The notes: a model not told the origin generated them from the letters alone. DNA of 64,000 nucleotides from Caldilineaceae bacterium (GCA_020433455.1 JAGRCP010000013.1:1-64000), one strand, 5' to 3'. Positions 1 to 8,453 are shown, counted from the stretch's first letter. Made by a program: numbers and translations.

Positions 1-2
1 CG

Positions 3-1334
3 CGCCTCTCCTTCTTCTGGGCGATTGGCATGAACTACTTTATGGAAATCGCCAAAATGCGCGCGGCCCGGCTGCTCTGGGCCAAGCTGGTCAAGCAGTT
101 CAAGCCCCAAAATGACAAGTCCATGGCCCTGCGCACCCATTCCCAAACATCGGGCTGGAGCTTGACGGAGCAGGACCCGTTTAACAACGTGGTGCGCACC
201 TGCGTGGAAGCCATGGCCGCCGCGCTGGGTCATACCCAATCGCTCCACACCAACGCACTGGATGAAGCGATTGCCCTGCCCACCGACTTCTCGGCCCGCA
301 TCGCACGCAATACCCAACTCTACCTGCAGCACGAAACGGGCATCACAAAAGTGGTGGATCCGTGGGGCGGCTCCTATTATGTGGAGACGCTTACCGACGC
401 CCTGGCCAAGCGCGCCTGGGCCCATATTCAGGAAGTGGAAGAGTTGGGCGGCATGGCCAAAGCGCTGGAGAGCGGCCTGCCCAAGATGCGCATCGAGGAG
501 GCCGCGGCCCGACGTCAGGCCCACATCGATTCGGGACGCGAGACCATCGTCGGCGTCAATCAACATCGCCTGGAGCAGGAAGACCCCATCGATATTCTGG
601 AAGTGGACAACACGGCCGTACGCGAGTCCCAGGTTGCGCGACTGGCACGCCTGCGGGCCGAGCGGGACAATGCCGCGGCGGAAGCGGCTCTGCTCGCCCT
701 CACCGAGAGCGCGGCCAATAATCACGGTAACCTCCTGGAATTGGCCGTCAACGCGGCCCGGGCCCGGGCTTCGCTGGGCGAAATTTCCGATGCCCTGGAA
801 ACAGTCTGGGGCCGCCATCAGGCGACCGTGCGCTCCATCGCCGGCGTCTACAGCAACGAGTTCGGCGATGCGAACGAAGTCGCCGTCGTACGCGCCATGG
901 CCGATGAATTTGAGTTGATGGAGGGCCGCCGCCCGCGCATCATGGTGGCCAAGATGGGCCAGGACGGCCACGATCGGGGCGCCAAGGTAATTGCCACGGC
1001 CTTTGCGGATTTGGGCTTTGATGTGGACATTGGCCCCCTCTTCCAAACGCCGGCCGAAGTGGCCCGGCAAGCCGTGGAAAACGACGTCCACGTGGTGGGC
1101 ATGAGTTCCCTGGCGGCGGGCCACAAGACGCTCCTGCCCCAACTCGTCGAGGAGCTGACCGCGCTGGGTCGGGGCGATATCATGGTGGTGGCCGGCGGCG
1201 TGATTCCCGCTCAGGATTATGCATACCTGCGCGAACACGGCGCGGCCGCGATCTTTGGTCCCGGCACGGTGATTCCCGTCGCGGCCAAACGCATCCTGGC
1301 CGAGCTGAATGAGCGTTTGGGAATTGTTGCGTGA
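3..1334 (+). CDS. Methylmalonyl-CoA mutase, C-terminal part (5' end outside window)
   Basis: Adenosylcobalamin-dependent isomerisation of methylmalonyl-CoA and succinyl-CoA, in propionate and odd-chain metabolism. The frame is open from base 3 and begins with [18 protein letters not shown], the end of the substrate-binding TIM barrel, so the real start lies upstream. The S-Q-T-S-G-W-S-L stretch and the PWGGSYYVE segment are typical of the catalytic half. A helical linker follows, then a C-terminal cobalamin domain carrying [11 protein letters not shown], whose His is the lower axial cobalt ligand, and later VVAGGVIP and FGPGT. Catalytic and cobalamin domains are on one chain, as in the large-subunit or single-chain form. 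It ends with TGA and is followed by a repeat and a terminator. Family identity is near certain; closely related acyl-CoA mutases cannot be excluded because the substrate-selecting N-terminus is missing. Confidence 0.93.
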   Translation, partial: RLSFFWAIGMNYFMEIAKMRAARLLWAKLVKQFKPQNDKSMALRTHSQTSGWSLTEQDPFNNVVRTCVEAMAAALGHTQSLHTNALDEAIALPTDFSARIARNTQLYLQHETGITKVVDPWGGSYYVETLTDALAKRAWAHIQEVEELGGMAKALESGLPKMRIEEAAARRQAHIDSGRETIVGVNQHRLEQEDPIDILEVDNTAVRESQVARLARLRAERDNAAAEAALLALTESAANNHGNLLELAVNAARARASLGEISDALETVWGRHQATVRSIAGVYSNEFGDANEVAVVRAMADEFELMEGRRPRIMVAKMGQDGHDRGAKVIATAFADLGFDVDIGPLFQTPAEVARQAVENDVHVVGMSSLAAGHKTLLPQLVEELTALGRGDIMVVAGGVIPAQDYAYLREHGAAAIFGPGTVIPVAAKRILAELNERLGIVA

Positions 1335-1347
1335 CTTGCTGACTTGC

Positions 1348-1402
1348 GACGGAGTCCAGCGCGCCTCACGTGCCACGCATCAACTATTCACGTATCACGC
1401 AT
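1348..1402. repeat. Intergenic repeat copy (partner at 31625-31662, opposite strand)
   Basis: Contains two direct copies of CACGTNNCACGCAT (1367-1380 and 1389-1402). The stretch 1348-1385, read on the minus strand, matches 31625-31662 on the plus strand at about 31 of 38 positions by eye. It lies directly behind the mutase stop codon. Confidence 0.55.
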
Positions 1403-1465
1403 ACACATTAGTTCCGACTGAACCAATCAGTATCCGTCCCTTCCGTGACGGACTATTTATAAAAG

Positions 1466-1506
1466 AAAAAGCGGCCCCTCCTAACTGCGAGGGGCCGCTT
1501 TTTGTG
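1466..1506 (+). terminator. Rho-independent terminator
   Basis: A-rich 5' flank, a perfect stem AGCGGCCCCTC / GAGGGGCCGCT with loop CTAACTGC, then a T run. It can work in both directions, so it could also serve the small minus-strand genes that converge on it. Confidence 0.85.
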
Positions 1507-1533
1507 TATTTTCTGTCATTGCTCATCACATCA

Positions 1534-1743
1534 TCAGCTCAGGGAACTCTGTACTGTCCCGCGCGGGCGTTGGTCCAACAAGCGGCGATTGAGCCGCCTG
1601 AGGTAACGCTGCCAGGCATTTTCCAGTTCGGCAAAGGGCCGCGCATGGGAGCGGGCCGCATGGGTCATCGGAGCACGATGGGCAGCCTCCTCCAACCGTT
1701 GATTATGCAGATCGAGCAATAGGTGCGTATTAATAGTCAACAT
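1534..1743 (-). CDS. Small hypothetical protein (69 aa), second of a pair
   Basis: I do not recognise a family. The 69-residue product is rich in Arg, Leu and His and looks like a short helical cytoplasmic protein; it has no signal peptide or membrane span. The case for a real gene is its start: on the minus strand a strong AGGGGGAGATC Shine-Dalgarno sequence sits just before ATG. It lies 68 bp behind another small minus-strand gene with an equally good ribosome site, and both run toward the bidirectional terminator at 1466-1506, so they may form a two-gene unit. Two TTTGTGTA-type motifs lie in the gap between them. Function unknown; no conservation evidence available. Confidence 0.5.
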   Translation of the reverse strand: MLTINTHLLLDLHNQRLEEAAHRAPMTHAARSHARPFAELENAWQRYLRRLNRRLLDQRPRGTVQSSLS

Positions 1744-1811
1744 GATCTCCCCCTACAAGTCGTTTTGTGTATCAATTAGCTTTGTGTACGACCGCATGCG
1801 GAGGACGTTGC

Positions 1812-2024
1812 TTATCCAGCTCCGGAGAGCGCCCCCTCCTGCGGCTCCGTTCGGCGTTCGGTTACGGAACGGACGACGCGAGCCATACGTCCGGAAATGC
1901 GGCCGACTATGTTTGCATCAGCGGAACTGACGCGTTCGATGCGGACGCCCTGACGTCGGGCAAAGCGTCGATAATCAGCATAACGCGCCTGAGCCGCCCA
2001 AAAATCCTGGATAGATCTTTCCAT
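1812..2024 (-). CDS. Small hypothetical protein (70 aa), first of a pair
   Basis: Not recognised. The product has 70 residues, starts MERSIQDFWAAQARYADYRR, and is strongly basic with several Arg clusters, which would fit a small nucleic-acid-binding or regulatory protein, but this is inference only. A near-perfect Shine-Dalgarno sequence (GGAAAGGAGGCGACT then ATG) supports translation. It is divergent from the Rel-like/STAND gene at 2348 and shares the 323-bp regulatory gap with it. It precedes the 69-aa gene on the same strand. Confidence 0.5.
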   Translation of the reverse strand: MERSIQDFWAAQARYADYRRFARRQGVRIERVSSADANIVGRISGRMARVVRSVTERRTEPQEGALSGAG

Positions 2025-2165
2025 AGTCGCCTCCTTTCCCTTTTTTCTTCGCCCTGAGAGCGGATCCTGTAAACGTCGCGGTCCATGCTGCTGTAAACGC
2101 TGCTGTCAGGCTTGTGCATGACGCTTTTGACAGGACAACCGCGGATGGATAATTTGCGTTATTGG

Positions 2166-2194
2166 TTGCAGAACATGCGACGTTCGTGTATATT
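2166..2194 (+). promoter_or_regulatory. Sigma-70-type promoter for the Rel-like/STAND gene
   Basis: TTGCAG, a 17-bp spacer, then TATATT. A start near 2201 would leave a leader of about 147 nt before the ATG at 2348. That leader holds the TACACAAA/TTTTGTGT motifs and has no convincing Shine-Dalgarno sequence next to the ATG. Confidence 0.5.
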
Positions 2195-2229
2195 GTGCTT
2201 ATCGCTTAATTGCACAAGCAACAGGATAA

Positions 2230-2280
2230 TAATACACAAATACACTTTTGTCAATACCCAAAACACGTTTTGTGTGTATC
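2230..2280. promoter_or_regulatory. Cluster of TTTTGTGTAT-like inverted motifs (operator candidate)
   Basis: AT-rich segment with AATACACAAA (2231-2240), TACACTTTTG (2241-2250), the perfect inverted repeat CAAAACACGTTTTG (2259-2272) and TTTTGTGTGTAT (2268-2279). The same core recurs at 1762-1772 (GTTTTGTGTAT) and 1781-1788 (TTTGTGTA), in front of the 69-aa gene. This suggests one regulator controlling both sides of the gap 2025-2347. Inference from sequence symmetry only. Confidence 0.4.
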
Positions 2281-2347
2281 GCCGTCAATAGTGCCGAAGA
2301 AGAGCAGTCGATAGGTTTGCAATGAGGCGCAATTTCCAACCGAACCC

Positions 2348-5300
2348 ATGACCTCAAACAATCAGCCGATCACAACCGATAACCGGCGCAACGCTGCACC
2401 GGACGACGCCTGGGCGGAAGAGATAAGCGTAGCCGCCATTTTGCGGGAATGGGGCGCAGCGCCCGCCCTACAGGCCGCGGGCGAATGGTGTACAACCGCG
2501 GCTGGACTTACCGGGCTGGATGCGGGCAGGCTGGAAGCGGAAGCCCCGGAAACGCTTACCCTCTGTCAACGCTACCGCCGCTTCTGCCTGACCAGTCCCC
2601 TCCCCCCGGAGGAGATGGACATCCCGGTTCCCCAGCCTGCCCATAATCGGCGCGGCGCGCCGCTGGCGCTCCAGCGCATCCATGCCTACTGCGCGGCCTA
2701 TGATGCGCCGGATGCAGCATTCCTCTATGCGGCCGTTCTTTGGCAGCGCTTTCTCCGCGCCCGGGATGCCCGGGAGCCCCACCGCCGAGCCTATCAGGAC
2801 GAGGCGCGCCTGCTCCTCAGCCCTTTTTTGGAAATGTTGGGCATGCGCGAGTTAAGCGGGGAAGTGGATTGGTGGCTGGCGGAACAGGCGCCCGATGACC
2901 CGGATCCCGCGCCGCGCCTGACAAATGCACAAATTGCCCGGATGGTAGAGCCGATTCAACGCCAGTTGCCGACCGCTGAATTCAAACAGGGACGATATAC
3001 ACAAATCCACACAGCCGATGCGGGCAGCGGTGCGACGCCGCCCATCGTCATCGACGTATTGGTTCCCCGCCTGCCCGATTGCTATACAGCCCTGTACCAC
3101 ATTCACGATACCTACACAATTATCGACGGCGGACTGGCCGATCACCTGCGCGGCGGCCGCGCCAACAGCTACCGCTGCCTCACCTGCATGGTCTGGAGCG
3201 AACTGCCGGATGAAGCAGGTCCAATCGATACGGCGGAAAACGGCGGCGGGCGCAAGCCGGGGGAGCGAGCACGCGTCCAATTCCGCATCGCCACCCACGC
3301 GCTCTACGAAGTCAACAGTTGGGGCTTGGCGGCCTACTATCTGCGCCGCCGGTTAGAGGGCGAGCTGCCGCCGGGCTGGTGGACGCAACGCGAAGCCGGC
3401 AGCCGCCACATCGCATTGGACAAGCCCGGCGCGCTGCCCGGCACCCTCTATGTGTTTAGCCCCCACGGCCAGCTTTTCAAATTCAACCAGGGCGCGACAG
3501 TGGTCGATTACGCCTATCACGTCCACTCCGACCTGGCGGACCGCTGCCGGCGCTTTGTGGTCAACGGCGAAACGGCCGAACCGTTCACCGTGCTGCGCCA
3601 CCTGGATCTGGTGGAGCTGGAGCATGACGTCCACGCCCCCGGTCCGACCCAGGTCTGGCTGAATGCCGCGCGCACCAGCCGGGCCCGGGCCAAAATCCAG
3701 CGCTTCCTCAAGCGCCGCGGCTACGGCGTCTATCAGGGGCGGCGCATTTTGGAAGAGCAGCTCGAACAGCTGGCCGATTATTACGGCTTCGCCATGCCCA
3801 AACATCGGGTCGATCAGGTTGTGCGCCGCTCGCTGGCCCTCTTTGAGCTATCGGGCGAGGAAGAATTTTACAATGAGATTGCCAACGGCCGCCTGGATCC
3901 GCGCAGCGTGCTCATCCGTTATTTTTCCGAAGAGGTCGCGCAGCAGATCGAACTGCCGCCCGGCGTCTCCCGGCGCAACAATCTGCGCATCGCCCAGTGC
4001 TGTCGTCCCCGCCCGGGCGATCCCATTGTAGGCTGGGCCAAACGGCGCGGCACGGCAATTCTAGAGCTGCGGGTTCACCGGGCGGATTGTGAACGGATGA
4101 GCGACATGGCCGAAGATTCCCCCGATCGCCTGGCGCTTAGTTGGCGGCCCGGTTCCAAACTTGCAGTGCTGGCCCAACTGGAGATCATCGCGCAAAACGA
4201 CGACGGCCTGCTGGGCGATGCCATCGGCCAAGTCTACGCCGCACTGCCTCACGTCAATCTTCACCGCGCGGACGCGCTTGCACGCCGGGGCGTTGCCGTT
4301 ATCAACTTTATTGTTGAGGCAGAAAGTCATGACGTTCTGGAACAGATGGCCCAATCCCTGCGCGATCTCCCCTATCGGAACGTAGATCATGTCCGCATCA
4401 TGGACGTTCCGCCTACGGAGCGGGAAGACCTGGCCAATGTCAGCTCCCTGGCTTTTACCAATCCCTACAGCCGCATGCCCGTCCACGAGCGCGAGATGTT
4501 CTTTGGCCGCAAGGCCGAATTAGAGCGCATTGCGGGCGACCTGCAAGCCAATGCCGAGGCTATCTGGCTACGCGGCCAAAAGCGGGTCGGCAAAACATCG
4601 CTGCTGCTCCAATTGAAGCGAATCCATCTGCACTCCCAGGGCTTTGTGCCGGCTTATGTGGACTTTCAAATGCTCAGTCAGATCGATGGACCGCTCATTT
4701 TTTATGACCTGGCCGCGCACATTTACAGCGATCTGCAGCACAGCGATCTCCGGCTCGGGGAGCATCACGTCGCCGCGCGGATTGATGAGTTGGGGCCGCC
4801 CCTGCGCGATCTGTTTGAGCATGAGCCGGCCCGCCAATTTATGCAGTACCTCATGGATATCCAGCATTGCCTGGGCCAGAATCACCTGCTCCTTCTGCTG
4901 GATGAGTTCAGCCGCACAATCGATGCCAAAAAAGCGGGGCGACTTCCCATTGACTTCTTCGACCAGTGGCGCGGCATTATGCTCAACACGCCCAGAATCA
5001 ACGTCAACATGGTTCTTGTGGTGCAACAGCGCACATACGAGCGGTTGAAGGGGGAGGAGTCATTCGAGCAAGAGCCGATTGCAGAGCTGCTGGAACTGGG
5101 CGATCACCTTATCCTGCGCCCCCTGGATCATGCCGACGTGCAGCGCCTGATTGAGTGGCCGATTCAAAATGTGCTGGAATATCCGCCCACGTTGGTGGGT
5201 TACGTGGCCTCCCTCACCGGCGGCAGCCCGTTTCTGATTCAGGCTTTCTGCCACAAATTGGTGACGGGCATGCGCCGCCGCCATGCCCATCGGGTGACGC

Positions 5301-5614
5301 GCAACGATGTCGAGGCGGTCTGCCGGGAGTTCATGCACCCGGGAGAAAGCCTCTTCGCCCACCTGCTGGACCTTGTGCGGGGCGTGGGCCTGGTGACGGC
5401 CCAGCGTCTGGCTGATCTGGCCGAGGAGAGCGGTCAGGATGAAATCGCCATGACGCAACTCAGCGAGTCCATGCCCCAGATCACCCGGGAGCAATTGCAG
5501 CGCACCCTGGAAGAACTCAGCCGCCACGATATTTTAATTGCCGAACCTGAGGAGCGCTGGCGCTTTGCCAGCCTGCTCTTCCGCCGATGGCTCCATACCA
5601 ATCCGCGTGTGTAA
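2348..5614 (+). CDS. Degenerate RelA/SpoT-like protein fused to a STAND-type NTPase (1088 aa)
   Basis: Residues about 20-185 resemble the helical HD-hydrolase half of RelA/SpoT but lack the His-Asp motif. Residues about 195-345 follow the (p)ppGpp synthetase fold (LPDCYTALYHIHDTY, NSYRCLTC, RVQFRIATHALYEVNSWGLAAYY), but the G-Y-Q-S-L-H-T motif is altered and the catalytic Glu of E-x-Q-I-R-T is Arg. Residues about 364-428 form a clear TGS domain (VDYAYHVHSDLADRC), then the NAARTSRARAKIQRFLKRR helix, a Cys-containing region (RIAQCCRPRPGDPIVGWAKR ... HRADC, about 548-581) and an ACT-like domain (about 605-685). A STAND/AAA_16-type NTPase follows: FFGRKAEL, Walker A GQKRVGKTS (about 743-751), Walker B LLLLLDEFS, and a winged-helix-like end. 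Both enzyme halves look inactive, so a sensing role is likely. A second ATPase gene follows 164 bp downstream. Domain calls are firm; function is inferred. Confidence 0.8.
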   Translation: MTSNNQPITTDNRRNAAPDDAWAEEISVAAILREWGAAPALQAAGEWCTTAAGLTGLDAGRLEAEAPETLTLCQRYRRFCLTSPLPPEEMDIPVPQPAHNRRGAPLALQRIHAYCAAYDAPDAAFLYAAVLWQRFLRARDAREPHRRAYQDEARLLLSPFLEMLGMRELSGEVDWWLAEQAPDDPDPAPRLTNAQIARMVEPIQRQLPTAEFKQGRYTQIHTADAGSGATPPIVIDVLVPRLPDCYTALYHIHDTYTIIDGGLADHLRGGRANSYRCLTCMVWSELPDEAGPIDTAENGGGRKPGERARVQFRIATHALYEVNSWGLAAYYLRRRLEGELPPGWWTQREAGSRHIALDKPGALPGTLYVFSPHGQLFKFNQGATVVDYAYHVHSDLADRCRRFVVNGETAEPFTVLRHLDLVELEHDVHAPGPTQVWLNAARTSRARAKIQRFLKRRGYGVYQGRRILEEQLEQLADYYGFAMPKHRVDQVVRRSLALFELSGEEEFYNEIANGRLDPRSVLIRYFSEEVAQQIELPPGVSRRNNLRIAQCCRPRPGDPIVGWAKRRGTAILELRVHRADCERMSDMAEDSPDRLALSWRPGSKLAVLAQLEIIAQNDDGLLGDAIGQVYAALPHVNLHRADALARRGVAVINFIVEAESHDVLEQMAQSLRDLPYRNVDHVRIMDVPPTEREDLANVSSLAFTNPYSRMPVHEREMFFGRKAELERIAGDLQANAEAIWLRGQKRVGKTSLLLQLKRIHLHSQGFVPAYVDFQMLSQIDGPLIFYDLAAHIYSDLQHSDLRLGEHHVAARIDELGPPLRDLFEHEPARQFMQYLMDIQHCLGQNHLLLLLDEFSRTIDAKKAGRLPIDFFDQWRGIMLNTPRINVNMVLVVQQRTYERLKGEESFEQEPIAELLELGDHLILRPLDHADVQRLIEWPIQNVLEYPPTLVGYVASLTGGSPFLIQAFCHKLVTGMRRRHAHRVTRNDVEAVCREFMHPGESLFAHLLDLVRGVGLVTAQRLADLAEESGQDEIAMTQLSESMPQITREQLQRTLEELSRHDILIAEPEERWRFASLLFRRWLHTNPRV

Positions 5615-5674
5615 CCGAACCAAACGGCGCGCTGGTTAGGAAAGGAACCGGAACTCCCGCCATCCGCGGGCTAC

Positions 5675-5760
5675 TACAGTCCGGCGTGAATGCCACGACA
5701 GAAAGTCAACTGTTCTACCACTGGGATGAACTGCACACGGATTTCTGTCGGGATTCACCA
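5675..5760. repeat. 86-bp dispersed palindromic element, copy A
   Basis: Begins TACAGTCCGGCGTGAATG and ends TTTCTGTCGGGATTCACCA. Its ends are inverted repeats (GTGAATNCC...GACAGAAA against TTTCTGTCGGGATTCAC). It aligns without gaps to 53131-53216 at about 69 of 86 bases. It sits between two ATPase genes, just before the ribosome site of the second. Confidence 0.75.
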
Positions 5761-5778
5761 GAGAAAGGACGTCCGATC

Positions 5779-7161
5779 ATGGACCCGCTCAAGTCTCAGC
5801 TTTATGGTCGCAGCGATATTATTCGCGACATCACGGAAGGCGTGCTGGCCGATCAGCCCGGCAGCTTCTCTCTGGTCGGCACCAAGCTCATCGGCAAGAG
5901 CTTTTTGTTAGGGTATCTGGCCGCGCCCTATGGATCCCTGCGCGGTCCCGAATACGCGAATTGGCGGCCGCCCCGCTTTAAGGACGGCGGCAATGTGACG
6001 GTCGTTAAGATCGATTGCGACTGGGCCGAAGCCCAGGACGATCTGCTGACCTATCTCTATGAGCAGGCCTTTGAACAGATTAGGGAAAAAGAAAGCCTGG
6101 CGCTGGATGAAGCGCGCATCCTGGCCCAGCACAGCCCGACCCTGCGCCTATGGCAAATTGCCCGCCAACTCAATGACAGGCGCTACCGCCTGGTGATGCT
6201 GCTGGATAATTTTGACCGGGTCTTCGAGCGCCAGATCATTCACTCCGACGCCGTGGATGAGCTGCGCCCCCTGACGCTGGAGATGGCGCTGGTTGTGGCC
6301 ACGGAGCAGCCCCTCCACGATCTGGATCGGGAACTGGCGGCATCGCCTCTCTTCAACGTCATGACCCAAATTTTTGTGGGGCTCATTGATGTGGAGGCGG
6401 CCAATGAGTGGCTCGACGCCTATTGCCTGGAATTTCCCGCCCTGGAAAGCATGCGCGGAGAATTGTTGGAATTGACCGGCACGCACCCCTATCTGTTGCG
6501 TCGTATCAGTGAAATTATCCCCGAAATCCGCAAAATTCTCACGCCCAATCAGGAATTGGGGCCCGATCACAGTGCGCTGGTGCGCTTGCGCCTGGCCGAG
6601 CATGGCCGGCTCCTTTTCTCCATGCTCGAACGCAAGCTCAGGCAGCCGCCGGATCGCCTGCGCGAGGATGTCGTAGACAGCATGATCGGGCAGCTGCTGT
6701 GCGGCCCCATCCGCATTGAAGAGATGAACCGGGAGGAGCGGATTGTCCTCAACTGGATGATCAACCAGGCAATGATGCTCTGCGGCCGGCACGGTTATCG
6801 CTTCTTCTCGCCCCTCTTCACCGAATTCCTGAGCGACCGCCTGGAATTCGCCCCGACCGACGCGGCGCCCCGCCGGGCGCAAGTCGCCGACGCATCCGGT
6901 CAGGATGACGATCCCATTTACCGGCAGTTAACCAAAACCGAGTCCGCACTTCTGCGCTATTTCCGCGCCCACGCCCGGGATATCGTCACGCCCCAGCAGT
7001 TGCTGGATGACGTGTGGAATCGCCCCAACGCCACCAGCCGTCGGGTTCAGGAGGCCATCCGCCGCCTGCGTCTCCAGCTCGAAGACGCCCACCCGCCCGT
7101 CGGCATCATCGAAAATGAACGGGGCCGCGGCTATCGCTTTGTCCCGGCAGGAGAACTGTAA
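5779..7161 (+). CDS. ATPase with C-terminal OmpR/PhoB-type winged-helix DNA-binding domain (460 aa)
   Basis: N-terminal P-loop domain: LYGRSDIIRDI entry motif, Walker A GTKLIGKS (residues 34-41), Walker B LVMLLDNFD (about 138-146), and a helical region with THPYLLRRI. The last 80 residues are a Trans_reg_C winged helix (LTKTESALLRYFRAH ... VTPQQLLDDVW ... RRVQEAIRRLR ... ERGRGYRFVP). This predicts an ATP-regulated transcription factor. The ATG at 5779 was chosen because GAAAGGACG precedes it; the frame is open upstream to 5587, but that part is a dispersed repeat. It lies 164 bp behind the Rel-like/STAND gene and 3 bp before cofE. It may respond to signals from the upstream gene and bind the TTTTGTGTAT motifs at 1.76-2.28 kb; both links are inference. 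Confidence 0.8.
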   Translation: MDPLKSQLYGRSDIIRDITEGVLADQPGSFSLVGTKLIGKSFLLGYLAAPYGSLRGPEYANWRPPRFKDGGNVTVVKIDCDWAEAQDDLLTYLYEQAFEQIREKESLALDEARILAQHSPTLRLWQIARQLNDRRYRLVMLLDNFDRVFERQIIHSDAVDELRPLTLEMALVVATEQPLHDLDRELAASPLFNVMTQIFVGLIDVEAANEWLDAYCLEFPALESMRGELLELTGTHPYLLRRISEIIPEIRKILTPNQELGPDHSALVRLRLAEHGRLLFSMLERKLRQPPDRLREDVVDSMIGQLLCGPIRIEEMNREERIVLNWMINQAMMLCGRHGYRFFSPLFTEFLSDRLEFAPTDAAPRRAQVADASGQDDDPIYRQLTKTESALLRYFRAHARDIVTPQQLLDDVWNRPNATSRRVQEAIRRLRLQLEDAHPPVGIIENERGRGYRFVPAGEL

Positions 7162-7164
7162 AAT

Positions 7165-7923
7165 ATGTGCGCAATGACGCTCTTTGCCGTTGAAAATTTT
7201 CCGCTCGTCCATCCCGGCGATAACCTGGCCGCCCTCGTTGTGGATAGGCTGACGCGTATGGGCGAACAGTTGGAGCCGGGCGACATTCTCGTTATCGCCC
7301 AGAAGATCGTGAGCAAGGCCGAGGGCAGGGTGATCGATTTGGCCACGGTGACGCCCACAAGCGCAGCCCAGGAGCTGGCAACCCTAACCGGCAAGGATTC
7401 GCCCACGGTACAGGTCATTCTGGACGACAGCAACGAAGTCATCCGTGCGTTGCCCGGCCTCCTGATTACCGAGCAACGGTCGGGTTGGATCTGCGCCCAC
7501 GCGGGCGTCGATCGCTCTAACGTAGACGGCGGCTCCGCCCTGGCGCTCCTGCCGGCCGACGCCGACGCCAGCGCCGCCCAAATACGTGAGGAAATCGCCG
7601 CGCTGACGGGCGTTGCGCCCGGGGTGCTGATTAACGACAGCCACGGCCGCCCGTGGCGACAGGGCACGGTCGGCGTTTGCATCGGCTGCGCGGGGCTGCC
7701 GCCCGTCTGGAACCAGCGCGGACTCCACGATCTCTACGGCTACGAACTGACGGGCAGCGAAGAGTGTATTGCCGATGAGCTGACCGGTGCGGCCAGCTTG
7801 ATCATGGGCCAGAGCGATGAAGCCCGGCCCGTCGTCGTTATCCGCGGCTATCCCCTTCCGCCTGTGGGGCCTGCACCGGCAAAGTCAATCCAACGCCCCA
7901 AAGAGCGGGACGCATTCCGGTAG
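7165..7923 (+). CDS. cofE: Coenzyme F420:L-glutamate ligase (CofE/FbiB-N family)
   Basis: Adds L-glutamate residues to F420-0 using GTP, giving the tail of coenzyme F420; cytoplasmic. The 252-residue chain is the size of stand-alone archaeal CofE. It has the family motifs: [17 protein letters not shown] near the N-terminus, an [12 protein letters not shown] segment (NAGVDxSN in the family), and [21 protein letters not shown]. No nitroreductase domain as in actinobacterial FbiB is attached. An AGGAG lies 11 bases before the ATG at 7165; another ATG follows at 7174. It starts 3 bp after the ATPase-winged-helix gene and may be read through from it. The last 25 residues are low in family similarity. 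A DhaK/enzyme-I relic follows. No other F420 genes are in the window. Confidence 0.85.
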   Translation: MCAMTLFAVENFPLVHPGDNLAALVVDRLTRMGEQLEPGDILVIAQKIVSKAEGRVIDLATVTPTSAAQELATLTGKDSPTVQVILDDSNEVIRALPGLLITEQRSGWICAHAGVDRSNVDGGSALALLPADADASAAQIREEIAALTGVAPGVLINDSHGRPWRQGTVGVCIGCAGLPPVWNQRGLHDLYGYELTGSEECIADELTGAASLIMGQSDEARPVVVIRGYPLPPVGPAPAKSIQRPKERDAFR

Positions 7924-7936
7924 CGCCCAATCCCGG

Positions 7937-8236
7937 GGCGATGCGCCCGTGGCGGGCAAAGTCGCACTGATCTCGGGCGAGGGCAGCGGTCATGAACCCA
8001 TGCACGGCGGCTTCGTGGGCATGGGAATGCCGGACGGCGACGGCCGCGCCGGTTGACGCGCGACAACCAAGGCCGCCCGCGACGCAGGCATTCCGGTAAG
8101 CGTCTGCGGCGAGTTAGCAAGCGGTCCTGCTGGTTCGGCCTGGGCGTCAGCGAGTTGAGCGTAGGCGTCCAGGCCGTCGGCCCGGTGAAGGCGCGGCTGC
8201 GCAACCTTTCTGCAGAGGAAGCGCAGGGGCTGCCCA
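7937..8236 (+). pseudogene. Relic joining a DhaK N-terminal piece to a PTS enzyme I C-terminal piece
   Basis: From 7937, [15 protein letters not shown] followed by GGFVGMGM matches the N-terminal substrate-binding motif of dihydroxyacetone kinase subunit DhaK, then hits a stop at 8054. From 8066, in the same frame class, AARDAGIPVSVCGELASG matches the C-terminal barrel of PEP:protein phosphotransferase (enzyme I, also found in DhaM). Near 8135 the match shifts frame to LGVSELSVGVQAVGPVKARL. At least one deletion and one frameshift are needed, so this is non-coding debris. It suggests an older dhaK...dhaM/ptsI arrangement here, before the intact dhaK/dhaL pair at 10.1 kb. Confidence 0.65.
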
Positions 8237-8335
8237 GCGCGTGCCGGCTGCCGAATCTGCAAACGCAGTACGGAGATTGCCGGCGCAGGAATAAACGGAT
8301 ATCGGTTCTTTTGTGCGCGAAGGCGGCAGTCCGAA

Positions 8336-8414
8336 CTATGATTTTTGTGATTGCATGATGGACTGTGATTGCGTTATCGACAGATCAGACCGCGTGCACA
8401 ACAAAAAATCATAG
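8336..8414. repeat. Inverted repeat in the leader of the RuBisCO-like gene
   Basis: CTATGATTTTT (8336-8346) and AAAAATCATAG (8404-8414) are perfect 11-bp inverted arms 57 bp apart, 39 bp before the GTG start of the downstream gene. It could be an operator or a leader stem. The rest of the gap 8237-8453 holds nothing else I recognise. Confidence 0.35.
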
Positions 8415-8453
8415 AACGACTTAACCGTTCACAAAAATTGGGGAGATTGATCT

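Noticed and set aside
1309-1722. 137-codon plus-strand ORF after methylmalonyl-CoA mutase
   Set aside because: Runs through a strong terminator and a dispersed repeat and lies opposite a small gene with a better ribosome site.
2348-3500. Active (p)ppGpp synthetase/hydrolase
   Set aside because: The HD motif is missing and the synthetase Glu and G-Y-Q-S-L-H-T residues are replaced, so catalytic activity is not supported.
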